Positions 1 to 7,168 are shown, numbered from the stretch's first letter. The stretch: 9,915 nt of DNA from Candidatus Nanopelagicaceae bacterium (GCA_023262125.1 JALRDT010000110.1:1-9915); one strand, 5' to 3'. A program made the numbers and translations. Notes: a model not told the origin generated them from the sequence alone.

Positions 1-425
1 CTAAAGAATTCCCAGATGTAACTACCGATTACTTACATGTTGATGCCGCATCTATGTTCTTAGTTACTAACCCGGAGCGATTTGATGTCGTGGTTACGGA
101 TAATCTTTTTGGTGACATTCTTACCGATATCGCAGCAGCAATCTGTGGAGGGATTGGCCTTGCGGCATCTGGAAATATCAATCCAACCGGCGCCTTTCCA
201 TCAATGTTCGAACCAGTTCATGGTTCAGCACCCGATATTGCAGGAAAGCAATTAGCTGACCCAACTGCAACAATCATGTCCGTTGCGATGATGCTTGATC
301 ATTTGGGTTTTGCTGCAGCAGCGCGCGAAGTAGAGGCAGCAGTTGCCGCAGACTTAGCAGTACGCGGCGATAAGAAGCGTTCGACATCTGAAATTGGCGA
401 TGCATTAGTAAAGGCGCTTTCATAA
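1..425 (+). CDS. leuB: 3-isopropylmalate dehydrogenase, C-terminal part (5' end outside window)
   Basis: LeuB catalyses NAD-dependent oxidative decarboxylation of 3-isopropylmalate in leucine synthesis; enzymes of this family can also process the methylmalate intermediate of the citramalate route to isoleucine. The reading frame is open from base 3 and gives 140 residues to TAA at 423-425, so roughly the first 60% of the protein lies upstream. Visible hallmarks are DYLHVDAA, the metal- and substrate-binding family signature around [14 protein letters not shown] and GGIGLA, and the cofactor-binding loop [13 protein letters not shown]. The ATG at 54 lies inside the conserved core and is not a real start. 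The stop overlaps the ilvE start by one base (TAATG), so the two are almost certainly co-transcribed and probably translationally coupled. Tartrate or isocitrate dehydrogenase relatives are less likely given the motifs and the ilvE/cimA neighbours. Confidence 0.95.
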   Translation, partial: KEFPDVTTDYLHVDAASMFLVTNPERFDVVVTDNLFGDILTDIAAAICGGIGLAASGNINPTGAFPSMFEPVHGSAPDIAGKQLADPTATIMSVAMMLDHLGFAAAAREVEAAVAADLAVRGDKKRSTSEIGDALVKALS

Positions 426-1498
426 TGACAATCAAAATCTCACTTAATCCAAATGCACTTTCTGCAGCAGAGCGCGATAAGAAAGTAGCTGAAGGTGGCT
501 TCGGTAAGTATTACACCGACCATATGGTGGTTTGTGAATGGGATGAGAAAACTGGTTGGGGAACTCCAGAGTTAAAAGCTTATGGTCCAATTACATTAGA
601 TCCTGCAACTGCAGTTTTTCATTATGGTCAGGAAATTTTCGAAGGCATGAAGGCTTATCGCCAACCAGATGGTGGTGTTGCGCTATTTCGTCCAGAAGCT
701 AACGCAAAACGTTTTAATCGAAGTGCAAAGCGCTTAGCGCTACCTGAGATGCCAGAAGAACTTTTCTTAGAAACGATAAATGCATTAGTTTCACAAGACA
801 TAGGTTGGGTTCCAAATAAAGTAGGCGAATCTCTTTATATCCGCCCCTTCATGATTGCAACTGAAGTTGGCCTAGGAGTTAGACCATCTAATAAAGCTAC
901 ATATATTTTGATAGCTACTCCGGCTGGCGCATATTTTGATCCATCTAAAGCGGTAACAGTCTGGATTTCAACGGAATATGTTCGTGCTGCACCTGGTGGA
1001 ACTGGTGAGGCAAAGTGCGGCGGTAATTACGCAGCATCATTAGTTGCGCAGAAAGCTGCTGCTGCAGAAGGTTGCGATCAAGTTGTCTGGCTTGATGCAG
1101 TTGAACGCAAATGGATTGAAGAGATGGGCGGGAAGAATCTTTATTTTGTTAAAGGAAATAAAGTGGTAACTCCAAAGCTCACCGGAACTTTGCTACCTGG
1201 AATTACCCGAGATTCAATTCTCTCTGTTGCCCGCGATTTAGGTTATGAAACCGAAGAAGTTATGCTTTCAGTCGATGATTGGAAAAATGGAATCGAATCT
1301 GGAGAAATTACAGAGACATTTGCTTGTGGCACTGCAGCAGTAGTTTCACCTATCGGTGCAGCTAAATCAAAGTGGGGCACTTGGGTAACTGGCGACGGTA
1401 ATCCAGGAAAAATCACAATGAAGATTCGCGAAACTCTACTTGGAATCCAACATGGACAGGTAGAAGATAAATATGGCTGGGTAAAAAGAGTTAAGTAA
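425..1498 (+). CDS. ilvE: Branched-chain amino-acid aminotransferase
   Basis: This PLP-dependent class IV (fold type IV) enzyme carries out the last step of leucine, isoleucine and valine synthesis, moving the amino group from glutamate to the 2-oxo acid. The 357-residue protein has the usual length of the long bacterial/eukaryotic-type BCAT. Recognisable segments are FHYGQEIFEGMKAYR near residues 65-79, YIRPFMIATE near 138-147, the Schiff-base lysine in GEAKCGGNYAAS (K197), and EEMGGKNLYFV near 231-241. The ATG overlaps the leuB stop by one base, and a weak AAAGG lies 10 bases upstream (410-414), so reinitiation after leuB is the likely mode of translation. The stop overlaps the next ATG in the same way. 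A D-amino-acid transaminase or aminodeoxychorismate lyase would be shorter and lack these motifs. Confidence 0.96.
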   Translation: MTIKISLNPNALSAAERDKKVAEGGFGKYYTDHMVVCEWDEKTGWGTPELKAYGPITLDPATAVFHYGQEIFEGMKAYRQPDGGVALFRPEANAKRFNRSAKRLALPEMPEELFLETINALVSQDIGWVPNKVGESLYIRPFMIATEVGLGVRPSNKATYILIATPAGAYFDPSKAVTVWISTEYVRAAPGGTGEAKCGGNYAASLVAQKAAAAEGCDQVVWLDAVERKWIEEMGGKNLYFVKGNKVVTPKLTGTLLPGITRDSILSVARDLGYETEEVMLSVDDWKNGIESGEITETFACGTAAVVSPIGAAKSKWGTWVTGDGNPGKITMKIRETLLGIQHGQVEDKYGWVKRVK

Positions 1499-3087
1499 TG
1501 GCTATCTCAGATAATTTCCATGTCTATGACACCACGCTTCGCGATGGTGCTCAGCAAGAAGGTCTAAATCTAAGTGTTCACGATAAATTACAGATCGCAC
1601 GCCACTTAGATGATCTTGGCGTTGGATTTATCGAAGGTGGTTGGCCTGGAGCAAATCCAAAAGACACTGAATTCTTTGAGCTGGCCAAGAGAGAGCTAAA
1701 GTTAAAGAACGCTACCTTTGTTGCATTCGGTGCAACTCGTCGCGCTAACACTAAAGCAGCAGATGATCCGCTGATTGCAGCGTTACGTAACTCTGGTGCA
1801 CCAGTTGTAACGATGGTGGCAAAAGCACATGATCGCCATGTTGATTTAGCTCTTAAAACTACCCTTGAAGAGAATCTGAATATGATCAAGGATTCAATTC
1901 AGCATTTAAAGAGCGAAGGACAGAGAGTTTTCATTGATGCCGAACATTTCTTTGATGGATACCGCGCAAATCGTGATTATGCATTAGAAGTAGTCCGAGT
2001 ATCAGCAGAAGCAGGAGCAGATGTAATCGCACTTTGCGATACCAACGGTGGCATGTTGCCAGATGAAATTGCGGATGTAGTTCATGACATTTTAGGTGCA
2101 TCATCAGCGCGTCTTGGAATTCATTGCCACAATGACACAGGCTGTGCGATTGCTAACTCAATGGCAGCGGTTGCAGCTGGTGCTACACATGTACAAGGAA
2201 CAATCAATGGTTACGGTGAGCGCACTGGTAATGCCGATCTAGTTTCAATTATCGCTAACTTAGAATTAAAGAAAGATAAGAAGTTATTACCAGATAATTT
2301 GCTCCGCGAATCTTTCCGAATCTCGCATGCAATTGCTGAAGTTACAAATGTGGCGCCATCTGCGCGTCAACCATATGTCGGTGTATCTGCCTTTGCTCAC
2401 AAAGCAGGGCTACATGCATCTGCTATTAAAGTAGATCCAAATCTTTATCAACATGAAGATCCAGCAAGCGTTGGTAACGATATGCGCATGTTGGTCTCTG
2501 ACATGGCAGGCCGCGCTTCAATTGAATTAAAGAGTCAAGAACTGGGCGTTGATTTAGGCGGAGATAAAGAGCTAATCACTCGCATTGTTGAACGTGTTAA
2601 AGATATGGAATCAAAGGGCTTTACCTTTGAAGCTGCAGATGCCTCTTTCGAATTGTTGGTTCGTGAAGAGATCGCACAGAAGCGACCATCGTTTTTCAAT
2701 GTTCAACATTGGTTAACCAGTGTTGAAAGTGACGAAAAGGGAAATATCGTCACTAAAGCAGAAGTCACTGTTGCTGCAAATGGAGAATCGTTAGTTTGCT
2801 TAGGTTCTGGAAATGGTCCAGTTAACGCTTTTGATACTGCGCTACGTTCAGGACTTTTGAAACTCTATCCAGAGTTATCAGAACTTGAATTAACAGATTA
2901 CAAAGTTCGTATATTGGAAGGTCGCTTAGGTACCGGTGCGATTACACGCGTACTTGTTGAGACTTCAGATAAGAATGGCGCTTGGAACACAGTTGGTGTT
3001 CACGAGAACGTTATTGCTGCATCTGCAATGGCATTAGAAGACGCACTTACCTATGGCTTAATCCGTCAAGGACGTCGCCCTGAGTAG
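1498..3087 (+). CDS. cimA: (R)-citramalate synthase, LeuA-like family
   Basis: The likely reaction is condensation of pyruvate with acetyl-CoA to (R)-citramalate, the first step of the threonine-independent route to 2-oxobutyrate and isoleucine. The 529-residue protein has an N-terminal HMGL-like TIM barrel: TTLRDGAQQEG at residues 12-22 (catalytic and metal-binding R15/D16), EGGWPGANPKD at 46-56, the metal-binding HCHNDTGCAIANS at 209-221, and NGYGERTGNADL at 237-248. From about residue 395 onward a LeuA-type C-terminal allosteric domain follows, which suggests feedback control, presumably by isoleucine. The EGGWPGANPKD segment and the total length fit the citramalate-synthase subfamily better than 2-isopropylmalate synthase or homocitrate synthase. 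The ATG overlaps the ilvE stop by one base, and the cassette leuB-ilvE-cimA is consistent with branched-chain synthesis. Substrate choice is inferred from family resemblance. Confidence 0.9.
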   Translation: MAISDNFHVYDTTLRDGAQQEGLNLSVHDKLQIARHLDDLGVGFIEGGWPGANPKDTEFFELAKRELKLKNATFVAFGATRRANTKAADDPLIAALRNSGAPVVTMVAKAHDRHVDLALKTTLEENLNMIKDSIQHLKSEGQRVFIDAEHFFDGYRANRDYALEVVRVSAEAGADVIALCDTNGGMLPDEIADVVHDILGASSARLGIHCHNDTGCAIANSMAAVAAGATHVQGTINGYGERTGNADLVSIIANLELKKDKKLLPDNLLRESFRISHAIAEVTNVAPSARQPYVGVSAFAHKAGLHASAIKVDPNLYQHEDPASVGNDMRMLVSDMAGRASIELKSQELGVDLGGDKELITRIVERVKDMESKGFTFEAADASFELLVREEIAQKRPSFFNVQHWLTSVESDEKGNIVTKAEVTVAANGESLVCLGSGNGPVNAFDTALRSGLLKLYPELSELELTDYKVRILEGRLGTGAITRVLVETSDKNGAWNTVGVHENVIAASAMALEDALTYGLIRQGRRPE

Positions 3088-3096
3088 ACTGCATAC
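3085..3096 (+). promoter_or_regulatory. Candidate -10 box for leaderless xerC transcript
   Basis: TAGACT at 3085-3090 matches the TANNNT pattern of actinobacterial -10 elements and overlaps the cimA stop codon. It is followed by 6 bases and then the xerC ATG, the spacing expected if transcription starts at the A of the ATG. There is no Shine-Dalgarno-like sequence in the preceding 25 bases. No convincing -35 element is visible: the best match at 16-base spacing is CCGTCA. Read-through from cimA is also possible. Confidence 0.5.
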
Positions 3097-3975
3097 ATGC
3101 AGAACGCGATTGAAGCATTTACAACATATTTAAATCGCGAACGCTCACTTTCAGATAACACCATCCGCGCATATATCGGTGATCTGGAATCCTTTTCAAC
3201 ACATTTAAAAGCTTTAGGTGTAGAAGATTTAAATGCACTAAATATCAGTCATTTAAGAAGTTGGCTTGCCAATCAACAGAGTAAAGGCGCGTCTCGAACT
3301 ACGCTTTCAAGAAGAGCAACTTCATTAAAGTTATTTACCAAGTGGGCCTATAAAGAAGGATTTATTCCAAGTGATGTTGGCTTTAATTTGGCTACGCCTA
3401 AAGCGCACCGAATCTTGCCAGAAATAGTTGATGCCAAAACTGCCGATACTGCGATGCAAGCTCTAGAGGCTGCAGCAGAAGAAACGGGTGAGTTAACTGC
3501 AATTCGAAATCTAGCGATGGTTGAGATGCTTTATGCATCTGGCGCACGTGTCTCTGAATTATGCGGTTTAAATTTAAGAGATATTGATTACGAGAGATCC
3601 ACTATTCGGGTAATTGGTAAAGGAAGTAAAGAGCGGGTAATTCCAATTGGAAGACCAGCTGTCGCAGCGCTTGATAAATGGCTCGCAGTAAGAAATCAGG
3701 TGGCAAATGAAAAGAGCGGGGAAGCGCTATTTCTTGGAGCGCGTGGAAAAAGAATTGATCAAAGACAAGTCCGCGAAGTTGTTTATAAAACAATTGAATT
3801 AGGACCACATGCACTTCGCCACTCAGCTGCGACACATTTATTAGAAGGCGGAGCAGATTTAAGAACAGTTCAAGAAATCCTTGGCCATGCATCGCTTTCG
3901 ACTACTCAGATTTACACCCATGTTTCAGCCGAAAGATTGCATTCAGCCTTTAAACAAGCGCATCCCAGAGCCTGA
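3097..3975 (+). CDS. xerC: Tyrosine recombinase XerC
   Basis: XerC and XerD act together at dif near the replication terminus, with FtsK, to resolve chromosome dimers before division. The 292-residue protein has an N-terminal SAM-like core-binding domain (about 1-90, with LSDNTIRAYIGDLESF) and a C-terminal catalytic domain. All catalytic residues are present: R151 in ASGARVSEL, K175 in GKGSKER, H238 and R241 in PHALRHS, H264 in LGHASLSTTQ, and nucleophile Y273 in QIYTHVS. The ending AHPRA is typical of XerC. The segment between VREVV and the PHALRHS motif appears about seven residues shorter than I recall for E. coli XerC. The ATG follows cimA by 9 bases with no ribosome binding site. In actinobacteria xerC commonly lies just upstream of rpsB, which supports XerC over XerD or an integron/phage integrase. 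Confidence 0.92.
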   Translation: MQNAIEAFTTYLNRERSLSDNTIRAYIGDLESFSTHLKALGVEDLNALNISHLRSWLANQQSKGASRTTLSRRATSLKLFTKWAYKEGFIPSDVGFNLATPKAHRILPEIVDAKTADTAMQALEAAAEETGELTAIRNLAMVEMLYASGARVSELCGLNLRDIDYERSTIRVIGKGSKERVIPIGRPAVAALDKWLAVRNQVANEKSGEALFLGARGKRIDQRQVREVVYKTIELGPHALRHSAATHLLEGGADLRTVQEILGHASLSTTQIYTHVSAERLHSAFKQAHPRA

Positions 3976-3999
3976 TTTCTCAATTTTCTAGCCCACAGA

Positions 4000-4005
4000 T
4001 AGAAT
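4000..4005 (+). promoter_or_regulatory. Candidate -10 box of the rpsB-tsf promoter
   Basis: TAGAAT is the best -10 match in the xerC-rpsB gap (five of six bases of TATAAT). Transcription would begin near 4012 and give a leader of about 190 bases. The -35 region at 17-base spacing (TTCTCA, 3977-3982) is a poor match to TTGACA, so the call rests mainly on the -10 and on the need for a promoter ahead of a highly expressed ribosomal operon. Confidence 0.4.
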
Positions 4006-4011
4006 TTCGCC

Positions 4012-4203
4012 CGCACTGAAAGGTTTAGGCCAATCAGTGACATCACAGCATCAACCCTCCAGATTTATCTGTTCGGGGATGAACCTCGGTCTTACTTAGG
4101 TGAGCACAGTTCAAACGATGCGAGGGAGCCAAACAAATCGTTTAGCTCGACAACCGAGTGCAGAAAAAGTTAGAAACTTTTTCTGAAAAAGGAGCGTGCC
4201 CAA
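4012..4203 (+). promoter_or_regulatory. Structured 5' leader of rpsB-tsf
   Basis: This non-coding stretch contains several successive potential RNA hairpins. These are CACTGA/TCAGTG at 4014-4039 with an inner GG/CC pair, and TCA-A-CCC/GGG-A-TGA at 4051-4082 with an inner CAGA/TCTG pair. They are followed by AAACGAT/ATCGTTT at 4113-4143, CTCG/CGAG at 4146-4158, and a perfect 10-bp stem at 4161-4185. The last ends 3 bases before the ribosome binding site AAGGAG (4189-4194). In E. coli the S2 protein represses its own rpsB-tsf operon through a structured leader, so an analogous role is plausible here, but no homology to that element is claimed. The transcript start is inferred. Confidence 0.45.
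4161..4185 (+). repeat. Perfect 10-bp inverted repeat beside the rpsB ribosome binding site
   Basis: The arms CAGAAAAAGT (4161-4170) and ACTTTTTCTG (4176-4185) are exact reverse complements separated by TAGAA. As RNA this is a 10-bp stem with a 5-base loop. It is not followed by a T-run, so it does not look like an intrinsic terminator on the + strand. Its position directly ahead of AAGGAG suggests control of translation or protection of the message end. A DNA operator is an alternative. Confidence 0.8.
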
Positions 4204-5007
4204 GTGGCAGTTGTAACAATGCGCGAACTCCTCGACAGCGGTGTTCACTTCGGACATCAGACACGTCGTTGGAATCCAAAGATGAAGCGTTTTATCTTCA
4301 CAGAACGCAACGGCATCTACATCATCGACATCCAGCAATCATTGGGTCTAATTGATTCAGCATATGAATTCGTTAAAGACACAGTTGCAAAGGGTGGAAA
4401 CATTCTTTTCGTTGGAACAAAGAAGCAAGCACAAGAACCAATCATTCAACAGTCACAGCGAGTAGGTATGCCATCTGTAACTGAACGCTGGTTAGGCGGC
4501 ATGCTTACCAATTTTCCAACTGTTTACAAGCGAATCCAGCGCCTTAAGGAATTGGAAGCACTTGAAGCAGCAAACGATCAGCTACTTACAAAGAAAGAAC
4601 TTCTAGTTCTTCGTCGCGAACGCGAGAAGCTAACCAAGAACCTTGACGGTATTCGCAACATGACCAAGCTGCCTGCAGCAATCTGGGTTGTAGATACCAA
4701 GAAGGAGCACCTTGCAGTTCAGGAAGCTAAGAAGTTAGGTATTCCAGTTATTGCAATCTTGGATACAAATTGCGATCCAGATGAAGTTGATTACAAGATT
4801 CCAGGTAATGACGATGCAATCCGTTCAATCGGTCTGCTAACTCGCGTTATCGCTGATGCGATTGCAGCTGGCCTACAGGCACGTTCTGCACAAGCATCAA
4901 AGAGCGCTGAAGAAAACAAGGATGGCGCAGTTGCAGAAGTTGCAGCGGGCGAACCACTTGCTGATTGGGAGAAAGAAATTCTCGAAGGAGCGACTGAATC
5001 AAAGTGA
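4204..5007 (+). CDS. rpsB: 30S ribosomal protein S2
   Basis: S2 is a structural protein of the small ribosomal subunit, needed for S1 or mRNA docking in many bacteria. The 267-residue protein carries the N-terminal signature [19 protein letters not shown] (9-27), the coiled-coil region around 110-150, and the second signature around [19 protein letters not shown] and [18 protein letters not shown] (157-197). The tail from about 228 is Ala/Glu-rich and ends with [13 protein letters not shown], a form common in actinobacteria. The start is GTG at 4204, chosen because AAGGAG lies 9 bases upstream and [13 protein letters not shown] matches the family N-terminus. It heads the rpsB-tsf pair, overlapping tsf by 4 bases (GTGA). 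Confidence 0.97.
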   Translation: MAVVTMRELLDSGVHFGHQTRRWNPKMKRFIFTERNGIYIIDIQQSLGLIDSAYEFVKDTVAKGGNILFVGTKKQAQEPIIQQSQRVGMPSVTERWLGGMLTNFPTVYKRIQRLKELEALEAANDQLLTKKELLVLRREREKLTKNLDGIRNMTKLPAAIWVVDTKKEHLAVQEAKKLGIPVIAILDTNCDPDEVDYKIPGNDDAIRSIGLLTRVIADAIAAGLQARSAQASKSAEENKDGAVAEVAAGEPLADWEKEILEGATESK

Positions 5008-5831
5008 GTTACACAGCAGAAGATGTAAAGCGTTTACGCGAAGCAACTGCAGCAGGAATGCTGGATTGCAAGAAAGCGCTTGATGAAGCAAATGGAGATT
5101 TCGACAAAGCTGTAGAAATCATTCGTGTCAAAGGCCTAAAAGGCGTTACCAAGCGAGAAGGACGTACAACTTCTAATGGTTTAGTTGTTGCAAAGTCATC
5201 TGGAGATCTTGGCGTAATGCTCGAACTTAACTGCGAAACTGATTTCGTAGCTAAAGGCGATCGCTTCCAAGCACTTGGCGATGAATTGGTAGATCACTTA
5301 CTAAAAGTGAAAAGCGCAGATATTGCAGCTTTCCTTTCATCAGAAATTGCACCAGGACGTTCTGTACAGCAGCATGTTGATGAAGCAAATGCGACTCTTG
5401 GTGAGCGCATCGAAGTTCGTCGCGTAACTGTTTACGAAGGTGGACCTGTAGGTATTTATCTACATAAGACCAGCCCAGATTTGCCTCCACAAGTTGGCGT
5501 TCTAATTTCGCTTACTAAGGAAGCAATTGAAGTTGGTCGCGATGTTGCACAACACATCGCAGCTTTTGCACCACAATTCGTAAAGCGTGAAGATGTTCCA
5601 GCCGATCTAATCGAGAACGAACGTCGTATCGCTGAAGAGACTGCTCGTGAAGAAGGTAAGCCAGAAGCAGCGCTTTCTAAGATTGTAGAAGGTCGCGTTA
5701 CCGGTTTCGTAAAGGAAGTTTCACTTCTTGAGCAGGCATTCGCAAAGGATGCAAAGAAGACTGTCCAGCAGATTCTTGATGAGGCGCAAACCGCGGTTAA
5801 GGCCTTCTCACGTTTCCGCGTTGGTCAGTAA
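5004..5831 (+). CDS. tsf: Elongation factor Ts
   Basis: EF-Ts is the nucleotide exchange factor that recycles EF-Tu-GDP to EF-Tu-GTP. The 275-residue protein has the N-terminal UBA-like domain with [19 protein letters not shown] (8-26), then the core with [19 protein letters not shown] (74-92), whose TDFV contacts EF-Tu in known structures, and a C-terminal dimerisation region ending FSRFRVGQ. The start is GTG at 5004, overlapping the rpsB stop (GTGA). A GAAGGAG sequence inside the end of rpsB (4984-4990) lies 13 bases upstream, rather far, so coupled translation from rpsB is likely. This start is preferred because the family begins just before YTAxDVKxLRE. The gene ends in tandem stops TAATAA (5829-5834), followed by a palindromic spacer before pyrH. 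Confidence 0.97.
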   Translation: MSYTAEDVKRLREATAAGMLDCKKALDEANGDFDKAVEIIRVKGLKGVTKREGRTTSNGLVVAKSSGDLGVMLELNCETDFVAKGDRFQALGDELVDHLLKVKSADIAAFLSSEIAPGRSVQQHVDEANATLGERIEVRRVTVYEGGPVGIYLHKTSPDLPPQVGVLISLTKEAIEVGRDVAQHIAAFAPQFVKREDVPADLIENERRIAEETAREEGKPEAALSKIVEGRVTGFVKEVSLLEQAFAKDAKKTVQQILDEAQTAVKAFSRFRVGQ

Positions 5832-5833
5832 TA

Positions 5834-5852
5834 AACTAACTTCAAGTTAGTT
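5834..5852 (+). repeat. Palindromic hairpin in the tsf-pyrH spacer
   Basis: AACTAACTTCAAGTTAGTT is a perfect inverted repeat with 9-base arms around a central C. As RNA it would form a 7-bp stem (AACTAAC/GTTAGTT) with loop TTCAA, immediately after the tandem tsf stops. It is AT-rich and followed only by a short TTTT at 5857-5860, five bases further on, so it is at best a weak terminator or attenuator. It could also mark an RNA processing site or a DNA operator. It separates the highly expressed rpsB-tsf pair from pyrH-frr. Confidence 0.65.
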
Positions 5853-5872
5853 AGAGTTTTAAAGAGAAGTTG

Positions 5873-5879
5873 AAAGGAG
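5873..5879 (+). promoter_or_regulatory. Ribosome binding site fixing the pyrH start
   Basis: AAAGGAG lies 5 bases before the ATG at 5885. The frame is open back to a TTG at 5870, but that codon lies upstream of this site, which would then fall inside the coding region. The ATG at 5885 is therefore the better start. Confidence 0.85.
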
Positions 5880-5884
5880 CACTT

Positions 5885-6595
5885 ATGCCAGGTTATGGAA
5901 GAGTGCTCCTTAAACTTTCTGGAGAAGTTTTTGGCGGCGAAAAGGGCATCGGAGTTGATCCAGATGTTGTTCAAGCAATTGCAAAACAGATTGCAGATGT
6001 TGTTAAAAACGGAACTCAAGTAGCAATCGTGGTCGGTGGCGGTAATTATTTCCGAGGCGCCGAATTACAAACTCGCGGCATGGAGCGCTCTAGAGCTGAC
6101 TACATGGGCATGCTCGGAACTGTAATGAACTGCTTAGCGCTACAAGATTTTCTTGAAAAACAAGGCGTAGATACCCGAGTGCAAACTGCAATTTCAATGG
6201 GGCAAGTTGCTGAGCCATACATTCCACGCCGAGCAATTCGCCACTTAGAAAAAGGTCGCATAGTTATTTTCGGTGCAGGCGCTGGAATGCCATTCTTCAC
6301 AACTGACACCGTTGCAGCACAGCGCGCACTTGAAATTGGTGCCAATGCTTTGTTACTTGCAAAGAGCGGTGTTGATGGTGTTTACAACGCAGATCCTCGT
6401 AAAGATGCCAACGCCAAAAAATTCGACAAGATTTCATACGATGAAGTGCTTTCTAAATCATTAGCAGTTGCAGATGCCGCAGCATTTAGCCTTTGCCGTG
6501 AAAACAAATTACCGATTGTGGTCTTTGATTTAATGAACAATGGAAATATTGCTCGCGCCGTTAAGGGCGAAAAAATCGGAACACTAGTTAATTAA
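5885..6595 (+). CDS. pyrH: UMP kinase
   Basis: PyrH phosphorylates UMP to UDP with ATP, a cytosolic step of pyrimidine nucleotide synthesis; the bacterial enzyme is a hexamer of the amino-acid-kinase fold and is usually allosterically controlled by GTP and UTP. With the ATG at 5885 the protein has 236 residues, normal for the family. Motifs are [10 protein letters not shown] (7-16, with K10), [10 protein letters not shown] (49-58), [14 protein letters not shown] (69-82, UMP contacts), [17 protein letters not shown] (132-148), and [13 protein letters not shown] (162-174). It starts 53 bases after tsf and is followed by frr with a 9-base gap, the usual bacterial order. Glutamate 5-kinase and aspartokinase are ruled out by the PyrH-specific [11 protein letters not shown] and the neighbours. 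Confidence 0.97.
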   Translation: MPGYGRVLLKLSGEVFGGEKGIGVDPDVVQAIAKQIADVVKNGTQVAIVVGGGNYFRGAELQTRGMERSRADYMGMLGTVMNCLALQDFLEKQGVDTRVQTAISMGQVAEPYIPRRAIRHLEKGRIVIFGAGAGMPFFTTDTVAAQRALEIGANALLLAKSGVDGVYNADPRKDANAKKFDKISYDEVLSKSLAVADAAAFSLCRENKLPIVVFDLMNNGNIARAVKGEKIGTLVN

Positions 6596-6604
6596 GGACA
6601 CCCC

Positions 6605-7168
6605 ATGAGCGACATAACAACCATCATGAGTGATGGCGTAAGTAAAATGAATAAGGCTGTAGATGTAGCTAAAGAAGATTTGGCTTCTATTCGCACTGGC
6701 CGCGCTCATCCATCACTTTTCAATAAAGTAATTGTTGATTATTACGGCGCACCGACTGCGCTTAATCAGCTTGCATCTGTGCAAGTTCCAGAAGCACGTG
6801 TAGCAATTATTAATCCTTTCGATAAAGGTGCGATGGCCTCGATTGAAAAAGCGCTTCGCGAATCTGATTTAGGCGTAAATCCAAGCAATGATGGTGTTTC
6901 AATTCGCATTAATTTCCCGCAGCTAACCGAAGAGCGCCGCAAGGAATACATCAAACTGGCTAAATCAAAAGGCGAAGATTCAAAGGTTTCAATTCGAAAT
7001 ATTCGCCGATCAGTTAAAGAAGCGCTAGAAAAACTGGAAAAAGATGGTGCTATTTCTAAAGATGATTTAGCTCGAGCTGAAAAAGAGTTAGAGAAGCACA
7101 CTGGTGATCACACCACGAAGATTGACGAACTTCTTAAGCATAAAGAAGCTGAACTTCTAGAGGTCTAA
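6605..7168 (+). CDS. frr: Ribosome recycling factor
   Basis: RRF splits post-termination ribosomes together with EF-G so that subunits can be reused. The 187-residue protein is of standard length and shows the two-domain pattern: a long three-helix bundle with LASIRTGRAHPSLF (26-39) and LTEERRKEYIKLAKSKGED (107-125), the SIRNIRR motif (129-135) containing the conserved ribosome-contacting arginines, and the small beta domain in between (VPEARVAIINPFDKGAM, 61-77). AAGGA at 6594-6598, overlapping the pyrH stop, is the ribosome binding site 6 bases ahead of the ATG. The stop overlaps the cdsA ATG by one base (TAATG). Confidence 0.97.
   Translation: MSDITTIMSDGVSKMNKAVDVAKEDLASIRTGRAHPSLFNKVIVDYYGAPTALNQLASVQVPEARVAIINPFDKGAMASIEKALRESDLGVNPSNDGVSIRINFPQLTEERRKEYIKLAKSKGEDSKVSIRNIRRSVKEALEKLEKDGAISKDDLARAEKELEKHTGDHTTKIDELLKHKEAELLEV

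Noticed and set aside
1578..1889. Antisense open frame within cimA, and similar minus-strand frames in xerC, frr, cdsA and rlmN
   Set aside because: They mirror strongly conserved + strand genes, show no recognisable domains, and lack plausible ribosome binding sites.
3097..3975. XerC as an integrase marking a mobile element or genomic island
   Set aside because: It has XerC-type sequence and ending, sits at a conserved chromosomal position next to rpsB, and has no att-like repeats, tRNA or phage genes nearby.
3976..4011. Terminator after xerC
   Set aside because: No stem followed by a T-run is visible between the xerC stop and the candidate rpsB -10 box.
4079..4099. Six-codon ORF (ATG at 4079, TAG at 4097-4099) as a leader peptide
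   Set aside because: Too short to distinguish from chance, no properly spaced ribosome binding site, and no run of regulatory codons.
5870..5884. TTG at 5870 as the pyrH start, adding five residues
   Set aside because: The strong AAAGGAG site at 5873-5879 would fall inside the coding region; ATG at 5885 has it at proper distance and matches the family N-terminus.
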